Assembly (NCBI RefSeq): GCF_002305875.1
Contig: NZ_CP022098.1
Span: forward strand, 8,680,001 to 8,744,000
DNA: 64,000 nt
Source: Cystobacter fuscus
GTDB lineage: Bacteria > Myxococcota > Myxococcia > Myxococcales > Myxococcaceae
Reading direction: 5' to 3'
In this document: positions 9,949 through 17,637 of the stretch, piece by piece
How positions within the stretch are numbered: position 1 is the stretch's first letter
Layout: each line of letters begins with the position of its first letter
Notes under the pieces: generated by a model
The model's input: the letters and a program-made list of their open reading frames with translations, nothing else
What the model was told of the DNA's origin: nothing
The model's database searches: none
Position numbers and translations under genes: made by a program

Positions 9949-10629
9949 TCAGGGGGCGTGGACTTCCGGCTGCGCGAGCGGCGTGTACGGCAGGAGCCGG
10001 GCCCGGCACGTGGGGCCCACGAGCGTCAGCGCTCCCTGGGCCGCGAGCGACAACAGGGGACGGAGCAGATCGCTCTCCTCGAGCGAGGACGTGTGCAACG
10101 GCACGCTGAAGCACAGCGCCTCGCCTTCGTGTCGGGGCTCACTCGGAGCGAGCGCCTGGATGAGCCGGTTCATGGGCTCGTTGCCCGGGAGCACGCGGAA
10201 CTCGAAGCGCTCCACGCCCCGCTCGCGCGCGGCCTGGACCAGGCCGTCCATCAACAGGCGGCCGATTCCCTTGCCCTGGGCATCGTCCACCACGGTGATG
10301 GCCGCCTCGGCGACCTCGGGCATGTCCGCCAGCCGGAAGAAGCGGGCCACGCCCAGCCCCACCTCCCGCCCCAGGTCATCCCACGTCACCACACCCAGCG
10401 CGACATGGCTCTCCCCATCCACCTCGCTGAGGTAGCGCAGCTCCTCGTCCGTCAGCCGGGGCTTGGCGGACAGGAAGCGCTGGTAGCGGGCCCGCACGGA
10501 CAGCCGCCCGAACCCCTCTCGCAGGAGATGCGCGTCCTCGCGCCGCACCATGCGCACCTCCGCCCACGTCCCATCCTCGAGCATCACCCGCTCTCGAAAC
10601 CCAGGATGAAAACGACGATAGGACCCCAT
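9949..10629 (-). CDS. GNAT family N-acetyltransferase
   Basis: A 226-aa protein with one GNAT fold in residues about 20-160. The acetyl-CoA pyrophosphate loop is 'DAQGKGIGRLLMDGL', preceded by the strand 'EAAITVVDD'. The N-terminal part 'VRMVRREDAHLLREGFGRLS' resembles the GNAT domain attached to protein acetyltransferases of the Pat type, but here it stands alone. The C-terminal ~70 residues are of unknown role. The start is preceded by a strong 'GGGAGG'-type ribosome-binding site. The acceptor substrate is unknown. Confidence 0.85.
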   Translation of the reverse strand: MGSYRRFHPGFRERVMLEDGTWAEVRMVRREDAHLLREGFGRLSVRARYQRFLSAKPRLTDEELRYLSEVDGESHVALGVVTWDDLGREVGLGVARFFRLADMPEVAEAAITVVDDAQGKGIGRLLMDGLVQAARERGVERFEFRVLPGNEPMNRLIQALAPSEPRHEGEALCFSVPLHTSSLEESDLLRPLLSLAAQGALTLVGPTCRARLLPYTPLAQPEVHAP

Positions 10630-10822
10630 GGAGGACCTCCCGCTCCTTTCCTAACAACTTGAGACCCACGCCGCATTGCGTCAAGACACCTGCCCTCCCG
10701 GGTGGCGCCAATGGACTTCAGTGGACAGGAGGGGGGTTTGGAAGTTGACGGCGGATGGGGCTGAATAGAGGGGCCGGGTCCCCGTCCGGAGCGCCACTAC
10801 CGCTCGCCCGCCACCCTTCGCC

Positions 10823-12442
10823 ATGAACACCCCCTCGTCCCCACTGCGACTCACCTCGGTCCTCACCCTCCTCCTACTGGGCGGCTGTAACAGCGCTTAT
10901 CGGGAGGCCTTCAACCGCGCCCGGGAAGCGGCCATCCGCGGCGACTTCCTGACCGCGGCGCGCTCCTACCGCGACGCCTGCCGCGCCGCGCCCGATGACG
11001 AGGATGCGTGCGGCCGTGTCCCCCTCTTCTCCGTCAAGGCCACGGATCAGGCCATCACCACCGCCCGGCCGGGGTGTGACGCGGGAGAGCTGGATCGCTG
11101 CCTGCCGCCGCTGCTCGACGCGCGGGAGCTGCTGCCCGAGCACGTCGAGGTCAACGCGATGCTCGAGAAGGCGAGCCAGTTGCACACGGAGCGCTGCGCC
11201 AGCCAGTGGAAGGAGGACGGCTCGGTGGGCTCGGCCGTCGCGGGCTTCGCGTGCCTCCAGTCCCGGGGACACCAGCTTCCCGTGGTCGCCTACCAGGATC
11301 TCCTCGCCTCGCGCGCCAACCAGCTCTCCGAGCGCTTCGCGACGCTCGCGACCACCGCGCGCTCCCGGGGAACGCAAGGCGCCGCCGCCGCGCTGTGGAC
11401 GACGGCGCAGTGCCTGGCCCCCTCGGACACCACGGGCGCCGAGTTCCAGCGCGCCCAGCAGGACTTCCTCTCCCAGAGCAGCATCCCCGTGGAGACCCGA
11501 CTCGACGGCCCCATCTACCGTCCCATCGCCCAGAGCCTGTCCTCTCCGTGCATGAGTCTGTCCTCGAGCCTGCCCCGGGGAAGCCGGTGCGCCGAGAGCG
11601 GAACGGTGTCCGGCCAGCCCTCGCCGCTGCGCCTCCAGGTGGACGCGGTCGTCCAGCGCGTGGTGGAGAACATCACCGAGGACGTGAACCACGTGAACTA
11701 TGTGAGCGGCACGCGGCAGGTGCCCAACCCCAGGTTCGAGCGGGCCCGCGATCGGCTCGGAGACGCCGAGCGCGAGCTGCGGAGGGCCGAGCGGGCCTTC
11801 GAGGAGAAGGACAAGGAGTGCAAGAAGAACCCGCCGGCGCACGATGCGACGTGCGTGGGCTGCCCGGACTCGCCCCCGGCGAGCACCCCCGCGTGTGACG
11901 AGGCCCGCCGGCTCGACGAGGAGCGCAAGCAGAAGGTGGCGGAGCGGGAGGAGGCGGGCCGGGCGCTGGACGGCCTCCCCGAGACCGTGACCGAGGACGT
12001 CCACGACACCTTCACCTACTCCGTGCTGACGCACGACTGGCGCTCGCCCTACCAGTTCACCCTGCGCGCGAACACCCCGGGGGGCTCGCCGCCGGTGCAG
12101 GATGCCGGGGAGCTGCGCTTCTCGGACGCGGAGCACGTGGGCTTCAGTCCCGCCGGCATCTCGGCGGATCCGCTCGACGTGCCGCCCCCCCACGCCTTCG
12201 CGAACGCCTTCCTCGATCGGCTCGCTCCGCACGTGTTCGCGGCGGTGCAGCACGACGCCCGGGTGCGAGGCGCCGCGCGCCGCTCCGCATGCAATGCCCT
12301 GCCCGCCAACTGGAACACCGACTGGGTGCAGTGCTGGGCGGAAGCCACGCTCTGGGAGAACGGCTCGGAGCCCGCGCCCGACGAGTTCCTGCGGCTCGTC
12401 GCCTCCAGCACCGGAGCCTCCGAGCAGCCTCGGTGCCGCTAG
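10823..12442 (+). CDS. Predicted lipoprotein of unknown function
   Basis: A 539-aa protein with lipobox 'LLLGGC' (Cys22), probably envelope-anchored. Residues 25-60 ('YREAFNRAREAAIRGDFLTAARSYRDACRAAP') look like one tetratricopeptide-like helical pair. A charged, likely coiled-coil segment lies at about 305-385 ('RDRLGDAERELRRAERAFEE'), interrupted by a Cys-rich loop with 'CKKNPP', 'CVGCPD' and 'PACDEA'. The region 'TEDVHDTFTYSVLTHDWRSP' near 395 follows a similar 'VENITEDVNHVNYVSG' near 290, which hints at an internal repeat. I do not recognise a catalytic domain. It stands alone and is followed by a GC-rich hairpin. Confidence 0.7.
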   Translation: MNTPSSPLRLTSVLTLLLLGGCNSAYREAFNRAREAAIRGDFLTAARSYRDACRAAPDDEDACGRVPLFSVKATDQAITTARPGCDAGELDRCLPPLLDARELLPEHVEVNAMLEKASQLHTERCASQWKEDGSVGSAVAGFACLQSRGHQLPVVAYQDLLASRANQLSERFATLATTARSRGTQGAAAALWTTAQCLAPSDTTGAEFQRAQQDFLSQSSIPVETRLDGPIYRPIAQSLSSPCMSLSSSLPRGSRCAESGTVSGQPSPLRLQVDAVVQRVVENITEDVNHVNYVSGTRQVPNPRFERARDRLGDAERELRRAERAFEEKDKECKKNPPAHDATCVGCPDSPPASTPACDEARRLDEERKQKVAEREEAGRALDGLPETVTEDVHDTFTYSVLTHDWRSPYQFTLRANTPGGSPPVQDAGELRFSDAEHVGFSPAGISADPLDVPPPHAFANAFLDRLAPHVFAAVQHDARVRGAARRSACNALPANWNTDWVQCWAEATLWENGSEPAPDEFLRLVASSTGASEQPRCR

Positions 12443-12478
12443 GCGGCCAGGCGACGGGCGAGGTGCCCCCTCCGCCCG

Positions 12479-12512
12479 GGCGAGCCGGAGTCCTCGAACC
12501 TCCCGGCTCGCC
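12479..12512 (+). terminator. Stem-loop downstream of the lipoprotein gene
   Basis: GGCGAGCCGG (12479-12488) and CCGGCTCGCC (12503-12512) form perfect 10-bp arms around a 14-nt loop, 36 nt after the lipoprotein stop. There is no T-run, so it may act as a Rho-assisted stop or an mRNA-stabilising hairpin. Confidence 0.45.
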
Positions 12513-12661
12513 GTACTGAATCCCACACGTCATCCGCCGCCGGAAGCGGCTCCTCCGTTTCACTGGAGGAAAAAAACCGGGTGGATTGTCGCGATGGGTG
12601 TCCCTCTCTACTGTTGCCAGGCGAAGTCATACACGCCGTCACAGTCACGCGAGGACGCACC

Positions 12662-13141
12662 ATGATGCCTGCTTCTCAGATGCCCATGCCCATGCAGTCT
12701 GGAATGAACCCGATGATGGGCGGGATGATGCCCATGCCGATGATGGGCATGAACCAGATGCCGATGATGGGCATGAACCCGATGATGGGCGGGATGATGC
12801 CCATGCCGATGATGGGCATGAACCCGATGATGGGCGGGATGATGCCCATGCCGATGATGGGCATGAATCAGATGCCGATGATGGGCATGAACCCGATGAT
12901 GGGCGGCATGCCGATGATGATGCCCATGATGATGCGCATGCCGATGATGTGCCGGATGACGATGGAGATGGGCAAGGACGGCATGATGTGCCGGATGATG
13001 CCCATGGATGCGTCGCAGATGGACATGATGAAGGAGTGCTGTGAGGCGATGAACTCCATGATGGCCATGGGGATGCCGATGATGATGATGTGTAACGGCA
13101 TGCCCATGATGATGGGCACCATGATGGGCCCCACCAAGTAG
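12662..13141 (+). CDS. Methionine-rich repeat protein
   Basis: A 159-aa low-complexity protein in which about 76 residues (nearly half) are methionine by hand count. Residues 15-82 are tandem copies of 'MNPMMGGMMPMPMMG' mixed with 'MNQMPMMG'. The C-terminal half drops the repeat and has Cys in 'MMCRM' (twice), 'KECCEAM' and 'MMMCNGM'. Clusters of Met with Cys can bind Cu(I) or other soft metals, or act as an oxidant sink; either role is inference. No signal peptide is visible. The ATG at 12662 follows a 'GAGGA' ribosome-binding site and is the only start that excludes non-repetitive upstream sequence. Other frames over this repeat are also open but only as by-products of the repeat. A strong hairpin follows. 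Confidence 0.72.
   Translation: MMPASQMPMPMQSGMNPMMGGMMPMPMMGMNQMPMMGMNPMMGGMMPMPMMGMNPMMGGMMPMPMMGMNQMPMMGMNPMMGGMPMMMPMMMRMPMMCRMTMEMGKDGMMCRMMPMDASQMDMMKECCEAMNSMMAMGMPMMMMCNGMPMMMGTMMGPTK
12704..12907 (+). repeat. In-frame tandem repeat, 45-bp and 24-bp units
   Basis: The repeat encodes three full 15-aa units and a partial fourth, with two 8-aa units between them. The copies are almost identical at nucleotide level, including synonymous positions, which indicates recent expansion by slippage or unequal recombination. Unit number is likely to vary between strains. Confidence 0.85.
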
Positions 13142-13166
13142 TCCGCGCCCCCTCGGGCACGAAGCA

Positions 13167-13208
13167 CGAGAGCCGGCGAGCCGCCCCACGGGGCCGCGCC
13201 GGCTCTCG
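13167..13208. terminator. Bidirectional terminator-like hairpin between convergent genes
   Basis: CGAGAGCCGGCG (13167-13178) and CGCCGGCTCTCG (13197-13208) are perfect 12-bp arms with an 18-nt loop that itself contains CCCC/GGGG. It sits between the Met-rich gene and the convergent XRE-cupin gene, so it can serve both strands. Confidence 0.65.
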
Positions 13209-13235
13209 GCGTTTCCGGGGCCACGGAGTGCCCGC

Positions 13236-13967
13236 TCAGCCGACCGTTTCCGCGTACGTCATCACCAGGTACATCACCGCGTCCGCGTTGCCGGTGTTCC
13301 GGTAGACATGCGCCACGTCCGCCTCGAACAGGATGGCGTCTCCCGCGTTCAGCACGTGGCGCTCCTCGCCCCGGTCGATCTCCACCGTGCCCGACGTCAC
13401 CACCAGGTTCTCCATGGTGCCCGGCGGGTGGGCGTCCGCCGCCTCCGTCGCGTGCGCGGCCAGCCGCAGCTCGTAGAACTCCACGCGCCGGGGCTCGTCG
13501 AACGGAAAGAGCGCCCGCGACACGAACTTCCCGTCATGGGAGGACAGCCGCTTGGACTGCTGGGAGCGCATCAGGCGGGTGCCCGTCTGGGCCGTGGTGC
13601 TGATCAGCGCCGAGAACGGAATGCCCAACGCCCGGGCAATCTTCCAGATGACGTTGATGGTGGGCGCGCTCTGTCCCAGTTCGATCTGCCCCAACATCGC
13701 CCGGCTCACGCCCGAGGCCTTGGCGAGCCGCTCCAGGGACAAACCCCGCTGGGTGCGCAGCCGACGCAGGTTGCGTCCGACGATGGGCGCCAAGTCCGTG
13801 GACGCCTCCGCGTGCGCGACCTCGTAGGCCCACTCCTCCTCGGAGGTGGGGGCATCGGCCACGGGCGGCTCCACCTTCTTCGCGCTCGACTCCCGCTTCC
13901 GGCCCTTGGCCGGAGCGACCTCGGCTTCCTCCGACGAGGGAGGGGTGTTTTCTCGAACCGATTTCAC
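13236..13967 (-). CDS. XRE-family regulator with C-terminal cupin sensor
   Basis: A 243-aa DNA-binding regulator. Residues about 1-55 are charged and probably disordered. The helix-turn-helix is at about 65-120 ('LRRLRTQRGLSLERLAKASG', then 'IELGQSAPTINVIWKIA'). A cupin barrel fills the C-terminal third ('ENLVVTSGTVEIDRGEERH', 'GDAILFEADVAHVYRNTG'). XRE-cupin proteins usually repress or activate neighbouring catabolic or stress genes on binding a small ligand. The GTG at 13967 is chosen because the TGA of a 45-aa ORF overlaps it (GTGA), implying coupled translation. An ATG at 14129 would extend the same frame through unlikely sequence. The target genes are unknown. Confidence 0.82.
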   Translation of the reverse strand: MKSVRENTPPSSEEAEVAPAKGRKRESSAKKVEPPVADAPTSEEEWAYEVAHAEASTDLAPIVGRNLRRLRTQRGLSLERLAKASGVSRAMLGQIELGQSAPTINVIWKIARALGIPFSALISTTAQTGTRLMRSQQSKRLSSHDGKFVSRALFPFDEPRRVEFYELRLAAHATEAADAHPPGTMENLVVTSGTVEIDRGEERHVLNAGDAILFEADVAHVYRNTGNADAVMYLVMTYAETVG

Positions 13968-14101
13968 GTCGGCCAGACCATGACCCACACCCACACCGGC
14001 GTCCAGCGGTGCATGGGCATGTGTGTCCAGGCCGACGAGGCCCTGGGCTCGCGCCGCTTCCGGAACTCTTCGAGGTTGATGACTTCGGCAGCCTGATTCA
14101 T
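13964..14101 (-). CDS. 45-aa small protein overlapping the XRE-cupin regulator
   Basis: This short frame starts at ATG 14101 and begins 'MNQAAEVINLEEFRKRREPR', a compact charged helix, then becomes Trp/Val-rich ('WTPVWVWVMVWPT') before TGA. The TGA shares two bases with the GTG start of the regulator. A start of this kind ('VINLEEFRKRR') occurs in small myxobacterial proteins as I recall them, but I cannot verify it. It may be a real small protein, or a leader whose translation sets regulator levels. Confidence 0.45.
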   Translation of the reverse strand: MNQAAEVINLEEFRKRREPRASSAWTHMPMHRWTPVWVWVMVWPT

Positions 14102-14243
14102 GAGGAAGTGTCTCCGATAACGGAATCATGTCCGCAGAAGCGGATGCGCGCAATATCCGTTTGAGCGGAGGGACTGTCAATCCGGTCTGGAGGGCAGGCG
14201 GGCACCGGGCGCGTTGGAATAGGCTGCCGGGCCGGCATCCCCC

Positions 14244-14477
14244 ATGTCCGGCCACCCCTTCGATCACCTCCCCGACGTGCGAGACGGCCTCACCCGGGCC
14301 GAGCGCATCATCCTGCACACCCTGCACCGGCTCGAGCAGGAGCGCCCCGGGCGCGCCGTGCCCACCGCGCAGCTCTACGGACACGTCGTCGAGCAGTTGG
14401 ACATCAGTCCCGACGCGTTCCAGGCCCTCCTGTCCCGGCTCGTGGGGCGGCACATGCCTCGGGCGAAGGAGGAGTGA
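14244..14477 (+). CDS. Small conserved-looking protein, unknown function
   Basis: A 77-aa acidic/basic helical protein with no signal peptide or transmembrane segment. Residues 15-75 ('RAERIILHTLHRLEQERPGR' and the following helix) have the spacing of a small winged-helix or three-helix fold. No catalytic motif is visible. Its stop lies 5 nt before the preferred start of the SUI1 gene, so the two form one unit. Confidence 0.65.
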   Translation: MSGHPFDHLPDVRDGLTRAERIILHTLHRLEQERPGRAVPTAQLYGHVVEQLDISPDAFQALLSRLVGRHMPRAKEE

Positions 14478-14482
14478 GGGCC

Positions 14483-14851
14483 ATGGCCAGGAACGACGAC
14501 AAGTCCAAGGGGTTCCACCAGCCCTTCGCCAGGCTCGGGGGTCTGCGCGACGCCCTGCCCTCCACGAAGCCCGAGCTGCGTCCGGAGGACTTCCCCACCA
14601 CCCCACCCGACCAGGGGCCCGAGCGCGTGACGGTGCGCCGGGAGAGCGGCAAGGGCGGCGAGGACTTCACCGTGGTGGAGGGACTGGGCCTGCCCGCGGC
14701 GGAACTCCAGAGCTGGTTACAGGCCATCCAGCGGGGCCTCGCGTGTTCCGGAACCGTGGAGGGAGAGCGGCTGCGGCTCCGGGGAGATCACCGCTTCTCC
14801 CTGCCCGATCTGCTGCTGCGCCGCGGCGTCAAGCGCGTGGTCCAGGGCTGA
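14483..14851 (+). CDS. SUI1/eIF1-like translation factor (YciH type)
   Basis: A 122-aa protein whose C-terminal ~75 residues match the SUI1 fold: 'VTVRRESGKGGEDFTVVEGL', then 'LQAIQRGLACSGTVEGERLR' and 'GDHRFSLPDLLLRRGVKRVV'. Bacterial YciH homologues bind the small ribosomal subunit and affect start selection; their physiological role is poorly defined. The N-terminal ~45 residues are Pro-rich. The ATG at 14483 is preferred because AGGAGG lies about 10 nt upstream; a GTG at 14474 overlaps the previous stop. It is co-transcribed with the 77-aa protein. Confidence 0.88.
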   Translation: MARNDDKSKGFHQPFARLGGLRDALPSTKPELRPEDFPTTPPDQGPERVTVRRESGKGGEDFTVVEGLGLPAAELQSWLQAIQRGLACSGTVEGERLRLRGDHRFSLPDLLLRRGVKRVVQG

Positions 14852-14876
14852 GCACGGGCGCCCCTCGCGGGGACAC

Positions 14877-15566
14877 TCACACCACGGGCGTCTTCGACGG
14901 CTCCCCGGTGGTGGGCTCGATGGGCTCCGGCGCGGGCCCCTCGGGTGGCGGGGCGGGCTGCTCCGGCGCGGGAGGCGTCTCGGGCGCGCCGCCGGGCTCC
15001 TCTTTCTTCTGGGCGTCGCGCTGGGCACTCCGCTCCCCGGCGCGCTCGGCCTCGCGAAGGAACTCCGCGTATTCGTCCTTGCGGCTGGCGGCGCGCTGCT
15101 GGGCCTGCTCCGCCTGCTGGGCCGCGTCGCGTCGGCCCCGCTGAAGGGCGCGATGCGTGAGCCAGACGCCCAGCGCGAACACGGCCGCCTCCATCGAGAG
15201 GATCACCCACCCGCGCTCCACCCACCCGTCGATGCCTTCCTGTACGAATTGAAGCGCGACCAGGAAGAGCTGCCCGGTGAGCGCGGCCCCGAGCGCGGTG
15301 GACAGGGGGCGCAGCTCGAGGATGCGCGCGGCGCCGTAGCACAGCAGGGGCAGCGCGACGAGCACCCACAGGTTCTGCACGCCCAGGCCGATGGCGAAGC
15401 GCACGTAGCCGAAGGGCAACGCCTGGACCCGGCCGAGGAGGCGCTGGGAGAGGGCCACGCTCACGATGGAGCCGAGGATCAAGGCGAGAAACCCCAACCC
15501 CACGGTGAACTGGAAACGGCGGATGCGAACGCGCAGCGGTTCGAGAAAAGCCTTCGAGGAGCTCAC
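14877..15566 (-). CDS. Membrane protein with a long charged/proline-rich tail, unknown
   Basis: A 229-aa protein with about four hydrophobic segments in residues 20-145 ('FTVGLGFLALILGSIVSVAL', 'NLWVLVALPLLCYGAARIL', 'ALTGQLFLVALQFVQ', 'GWVILSMEAAVFALGVWL'). A coiled-coil-like stretch of Gln/Ala/Glu/Arg follows (about 145-190), and the tail is Pro/Glu-rich. I do not recognise a family. It is monocistronic, downstream of truA in the same direction. Confidence 0.65.
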   Translation of the reverse strand: MSSSKAFLEPLRVRIRRFQFTVGLGFLALILGSIVSVALSQRLLGRVQALPFGYVRFAIGLGVQNLWVLVALPLLCYGAARILELRPLSTALGAALTGQLFLVALQFVQEGIDGWVERGWVILSMEAAVFALGVWLTHRALQRGRRDAAQQAEQAQQRAASRKDEYAEFLREAERAGERSAQRDAQKKEEPGGAPETPPAPEQPAPPPEGPAPEPIEPTTGEPSKTPVV

Positions 15567-15615
15567 GGGGAGGCGAGCCTAGCTCAAGCCTGACCGGGCA
15601 GACATTCCTGGCCGC

Positions 15616-16410
15616 TCACTCCTCATCGCCCCCGTCCGCCGTGCCGCCGGGGGAACGAGGGGGCGGGCCCTCTCCGTAGAAGACCTCCTCCAGGACGAGC
15701 CCGTGGGCCGGCGCGGTGGGTCCCGCGCGCTTGCGATCCCGGGCGGCGAGCACCTCGGCCACCCAGTCCGGGGAGCGGCGACCCTTGCCCACCTCGATCA
15801 GGGAGCCCACGAGGTTGCGCACCATGTGCTTGAGGAAGGCGGTGCCCTCGACAGTGAAGGACAGCACCCCGCGGCTTTCCCCCTGGATGTCCACCCGGCG
15901 CACCTCGCGCACGGCGTGGGCGGCCTGGCAGTCCGAGGCCCGGAAGGAGGAGAAGTCGTGCCGCCCCACCAGATGGGCCGCGCCGCGCCGCAGCGCCTCC
16001 ACGTCCAAGGGCGCGAACACCTCCCAGTGCGTGGCGCGCAGCAGCGGCGAGCGCGAGGGCGCGTTGCTCACCCGGTAGCGGTAGCGCTTGCCGAGCGACC
16101 AGCGGCGGGGATCGAACCCGGCGGGAACCTCCTCGGCCCGGACCACGGCGATGTCCTCGGGCAGCAGGCTGTTGAGCCCCATCCAGTAGGCCTTGAGCGG
16201 CAGCACGCGCTCGGTGGTGAAGCACACCACCTGCCCGGTGGCATGCACGCCCGCGTCCGTCCGGCCCGCGGCCTCCACCGGCACGCGCTCGCCGAGCAGC
16301 TTCTCCACCGCGTCCATCAGCCGCGCCTGGATGGAGACCCCATTGGGTTGGACCTGCCACCCCACGTAGTTCGTGCCGTCGTATTCGACCGTCAGCTTCA
16401 GGCGGGGCAT
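15616..16410 (-). CDS. truA: tRNA pseudouridine(38-40) synthase
   Basis: A 264-aa enzyme that isomerises uridines 38-40 in the tRNA anticodon arm. The N-terminal 'LKLTVEYDGTNYVGWQVQPN' and the catalytic loop 'AAGRTDAGVHATGQV' with Asp52 are classic for TruA. 'FLKHMVRNLVGSLIEVGKG' near residue 205 is the second family signature. A ~25-residue Gly/Pro/Asp-rich tail is extra. It begins one base after the stop of the upstream Ser/Thr kinase, so they form an operon. Confidence 0.96.
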   Translation of the reverse strand: MPRLKLTVEYDGTNYVGWQVQPNGVSIQARLMDAVEKLLGERVPVEAAGRTDAGVHATGQVVCFTTERVLPLKAYWMGLNSLLPEDIAVVRAEEVPAGFDPRRWSLGKRYRYRVSNAPSRSPLLRATHWEVFAPLDVEALRRGAAHLVGRHDFSSFRASDCQAAHAVREVRRVDIQGESRGVLSFTVEGTAFLKHMVRNLVGSLIEVGKGRRSPDWVAEVLAARDRKRAGPTAPAHGLVLEEVFYGEGPPPRSPGGTADGGDEE

Positions 16411-16411
16411 G

Positions 16412-17578
16412 TCAGCGGTACTTGAGCCAGGCGGAGAGGAGTTCGCCCACCATGCGCGTCACGGGGACGTGGTTGCGGCGGGCCATCGCCTCCAACTGTT
16501 CCAACTGCGCGGCGGAGACAGGCACGGGAAGCACGTGCTCGCTCCCGGAGGGCGAGTCCGACGCCGGAACCTGCTCCTGGGGGGTACGGGGCACCGAGCG
16601 CAGCCGCTCCTGCTCCTCCTCCAGCTCGCGCAGGAAGAGCTGCTTGAGGAAGTTGGACAGGTGCAGATTCGTGGGCGTGAAGTCGTACGCGTTGAGGAAG
16701 CGATCCAGGTCCTGCTGGAAGTGCCAGGCGGACGGGTAGCGCTTGTCCCGGTCGCGCTCCAGCGCCTTCATGAGGATGGCTTCCACGGGCTCGGGGATGT
16801 CCGCGCGGAAGTACGAGGGGGCGTACACCTTGCCCTCGACGATGCCGCGCATCACGGCCACCTCCGACTCGCCGGAGAAGAGCTGGAAGCCGGTGAGCCA
16901 CTCGTAGAGCACCGCCCCCAGGGAGAACAAGTCGCTGCGGTGGTCCACGGGCTTGCCCAGGCACTGCTCGGGGCTCAGGTAGCTGAGCTTGCCACGCAGC
17001 TCTCCGGCGCGCGTCGTCTGCCCGGCGCGGTTGGCCGCCTTGGCGATGCCGAAGTCGAGCACCTTCACCGTGCCGTCGAAGCACACGAAGATGTTCTCCG
17101 GCGTCACGTCCCGGTGGACGATGTTCAGCGGCGAGCCGTACAGGTCCACCTTCTGGTGCGCGTAGTGCAGGCCCTCGCACACGGACGAGGCGATCTTCAG
17201 CGCGTACACCATGGGAAAGGAGATGCCGAGCGACTCGGCCATGGGCACCACCTTGCGCGTGTCGCGGCCAAAGAGGTACTCCATGGCGATGAAGTAGCTG
17301 TCCTCCACCTTCCCCAGATCGTGGATCTGCACGATGTTGGGGTGGTTGAGCTGGGCGGCGAGCCGGGCCTCGTTGAGGAACATGCGCACGAACGCCGGCT
17401 GCTTGGACAGCTCCGAGCGGATGCGCTTGATGACCACGGGCTTGTCGAAGCCGTCCGGGCCGGACTGATGCGCCAGGAACAGCTCCGCCATTCCACCCAC
17501 GGCGATGCGCTCGAGGAGTTGGTACTGCCCAAAGGGCACGGGGGTGCGCGGCGCGACGGGAGCCATCGGTGGCGGCAC
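16412..17578 (-). CDS. Eukaryote-like Ser/Thr protein kinase
   Basis: A 388-aa Hanks-type kinase. 'YQLLERIAVGGMAELFLA' is the Gly-rich loop, 'KPVVIKRI' holds the ATP Lys, 'IVHRDVTPENIF' is the catalytic loop, 'VLDFGIAKAA' the DFG motif, and 'LSYLSPEQ' replaces APE. The catalytic loop has HRDVTPEN rather than HRDLKPEN, a variant common in myxobacterial kinases. No transmembrane segment follows; the C-terminal ~100 residues are charged and end in a short helical segment. GTG 17578 is preferred over ATG 17566 because GGGAGG lies 7 nt before it. It is coupled to truA by a 1-nt gap, a pairing with no obvious functional link. Confidence 0.88.
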   Translation of the reverse strand: MPPPMAPVAPRTPVPFGQYQLLERIAVGGMAELFLAHQSGPDGFDKPVVIKRIRSELSKQPAFVRMFLNEARLAAQLNHPNIVQIHDLGKVEDSYFIAMEYLFGRDTRKVVPMAESLGISFPMVYALKIASSVCEGLHYAHQKVDLYGSPLNIVHRDVTPENIFVCFDGTVKVLDFGIAKAANRAGQTTRAGELRGKLSYLSPEQCLGKPVDHRSDLFSLGAVLYEWLTGFQLFSGESEVAVMRGIVEGKVYAPSYFRADIPEPVEAILMKALERDRDKRYPSAWHFQQDLDRFLNAYDFTPTNLHLSNFLKQLFLRELEEEQERLRSVPRTPQEQVPASDSPSGSEHVLPVPVSAAQLEQLEAMARRNHVPVTRMVGELLSAWLKYR

Positions 17579-17637
17579 GATAGCGCCTCCCGGGTCCGCG
17601 CGGACAACGGAGTTGCTCGGGGCCCCCGCCCCCTGCC

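Noticed and set aside
12704-12907. CRISPR-like array
   Set aside because: Repeats are contiguous and protein-coding, without unique spacers or cas genes.
12608-13189. Long His-rich and Ser/Pro-rich frames on the strand opposite the Met-rich gene, and an Asp/His-rich frame on the same strand
   Set aside because: They are forced by the ATG-rich repeat read in other frames; only the Met-rich frame has a ribosome-binding site and a non-repetitive, Cys-containing tail.
13236-14606. 456-aa extension of the XRE-cupin frame
   Set aside because: Residues before the chosen GTG are low-complexity, have no ribosome-binding site, and overlap the divergent 77-aa gene.
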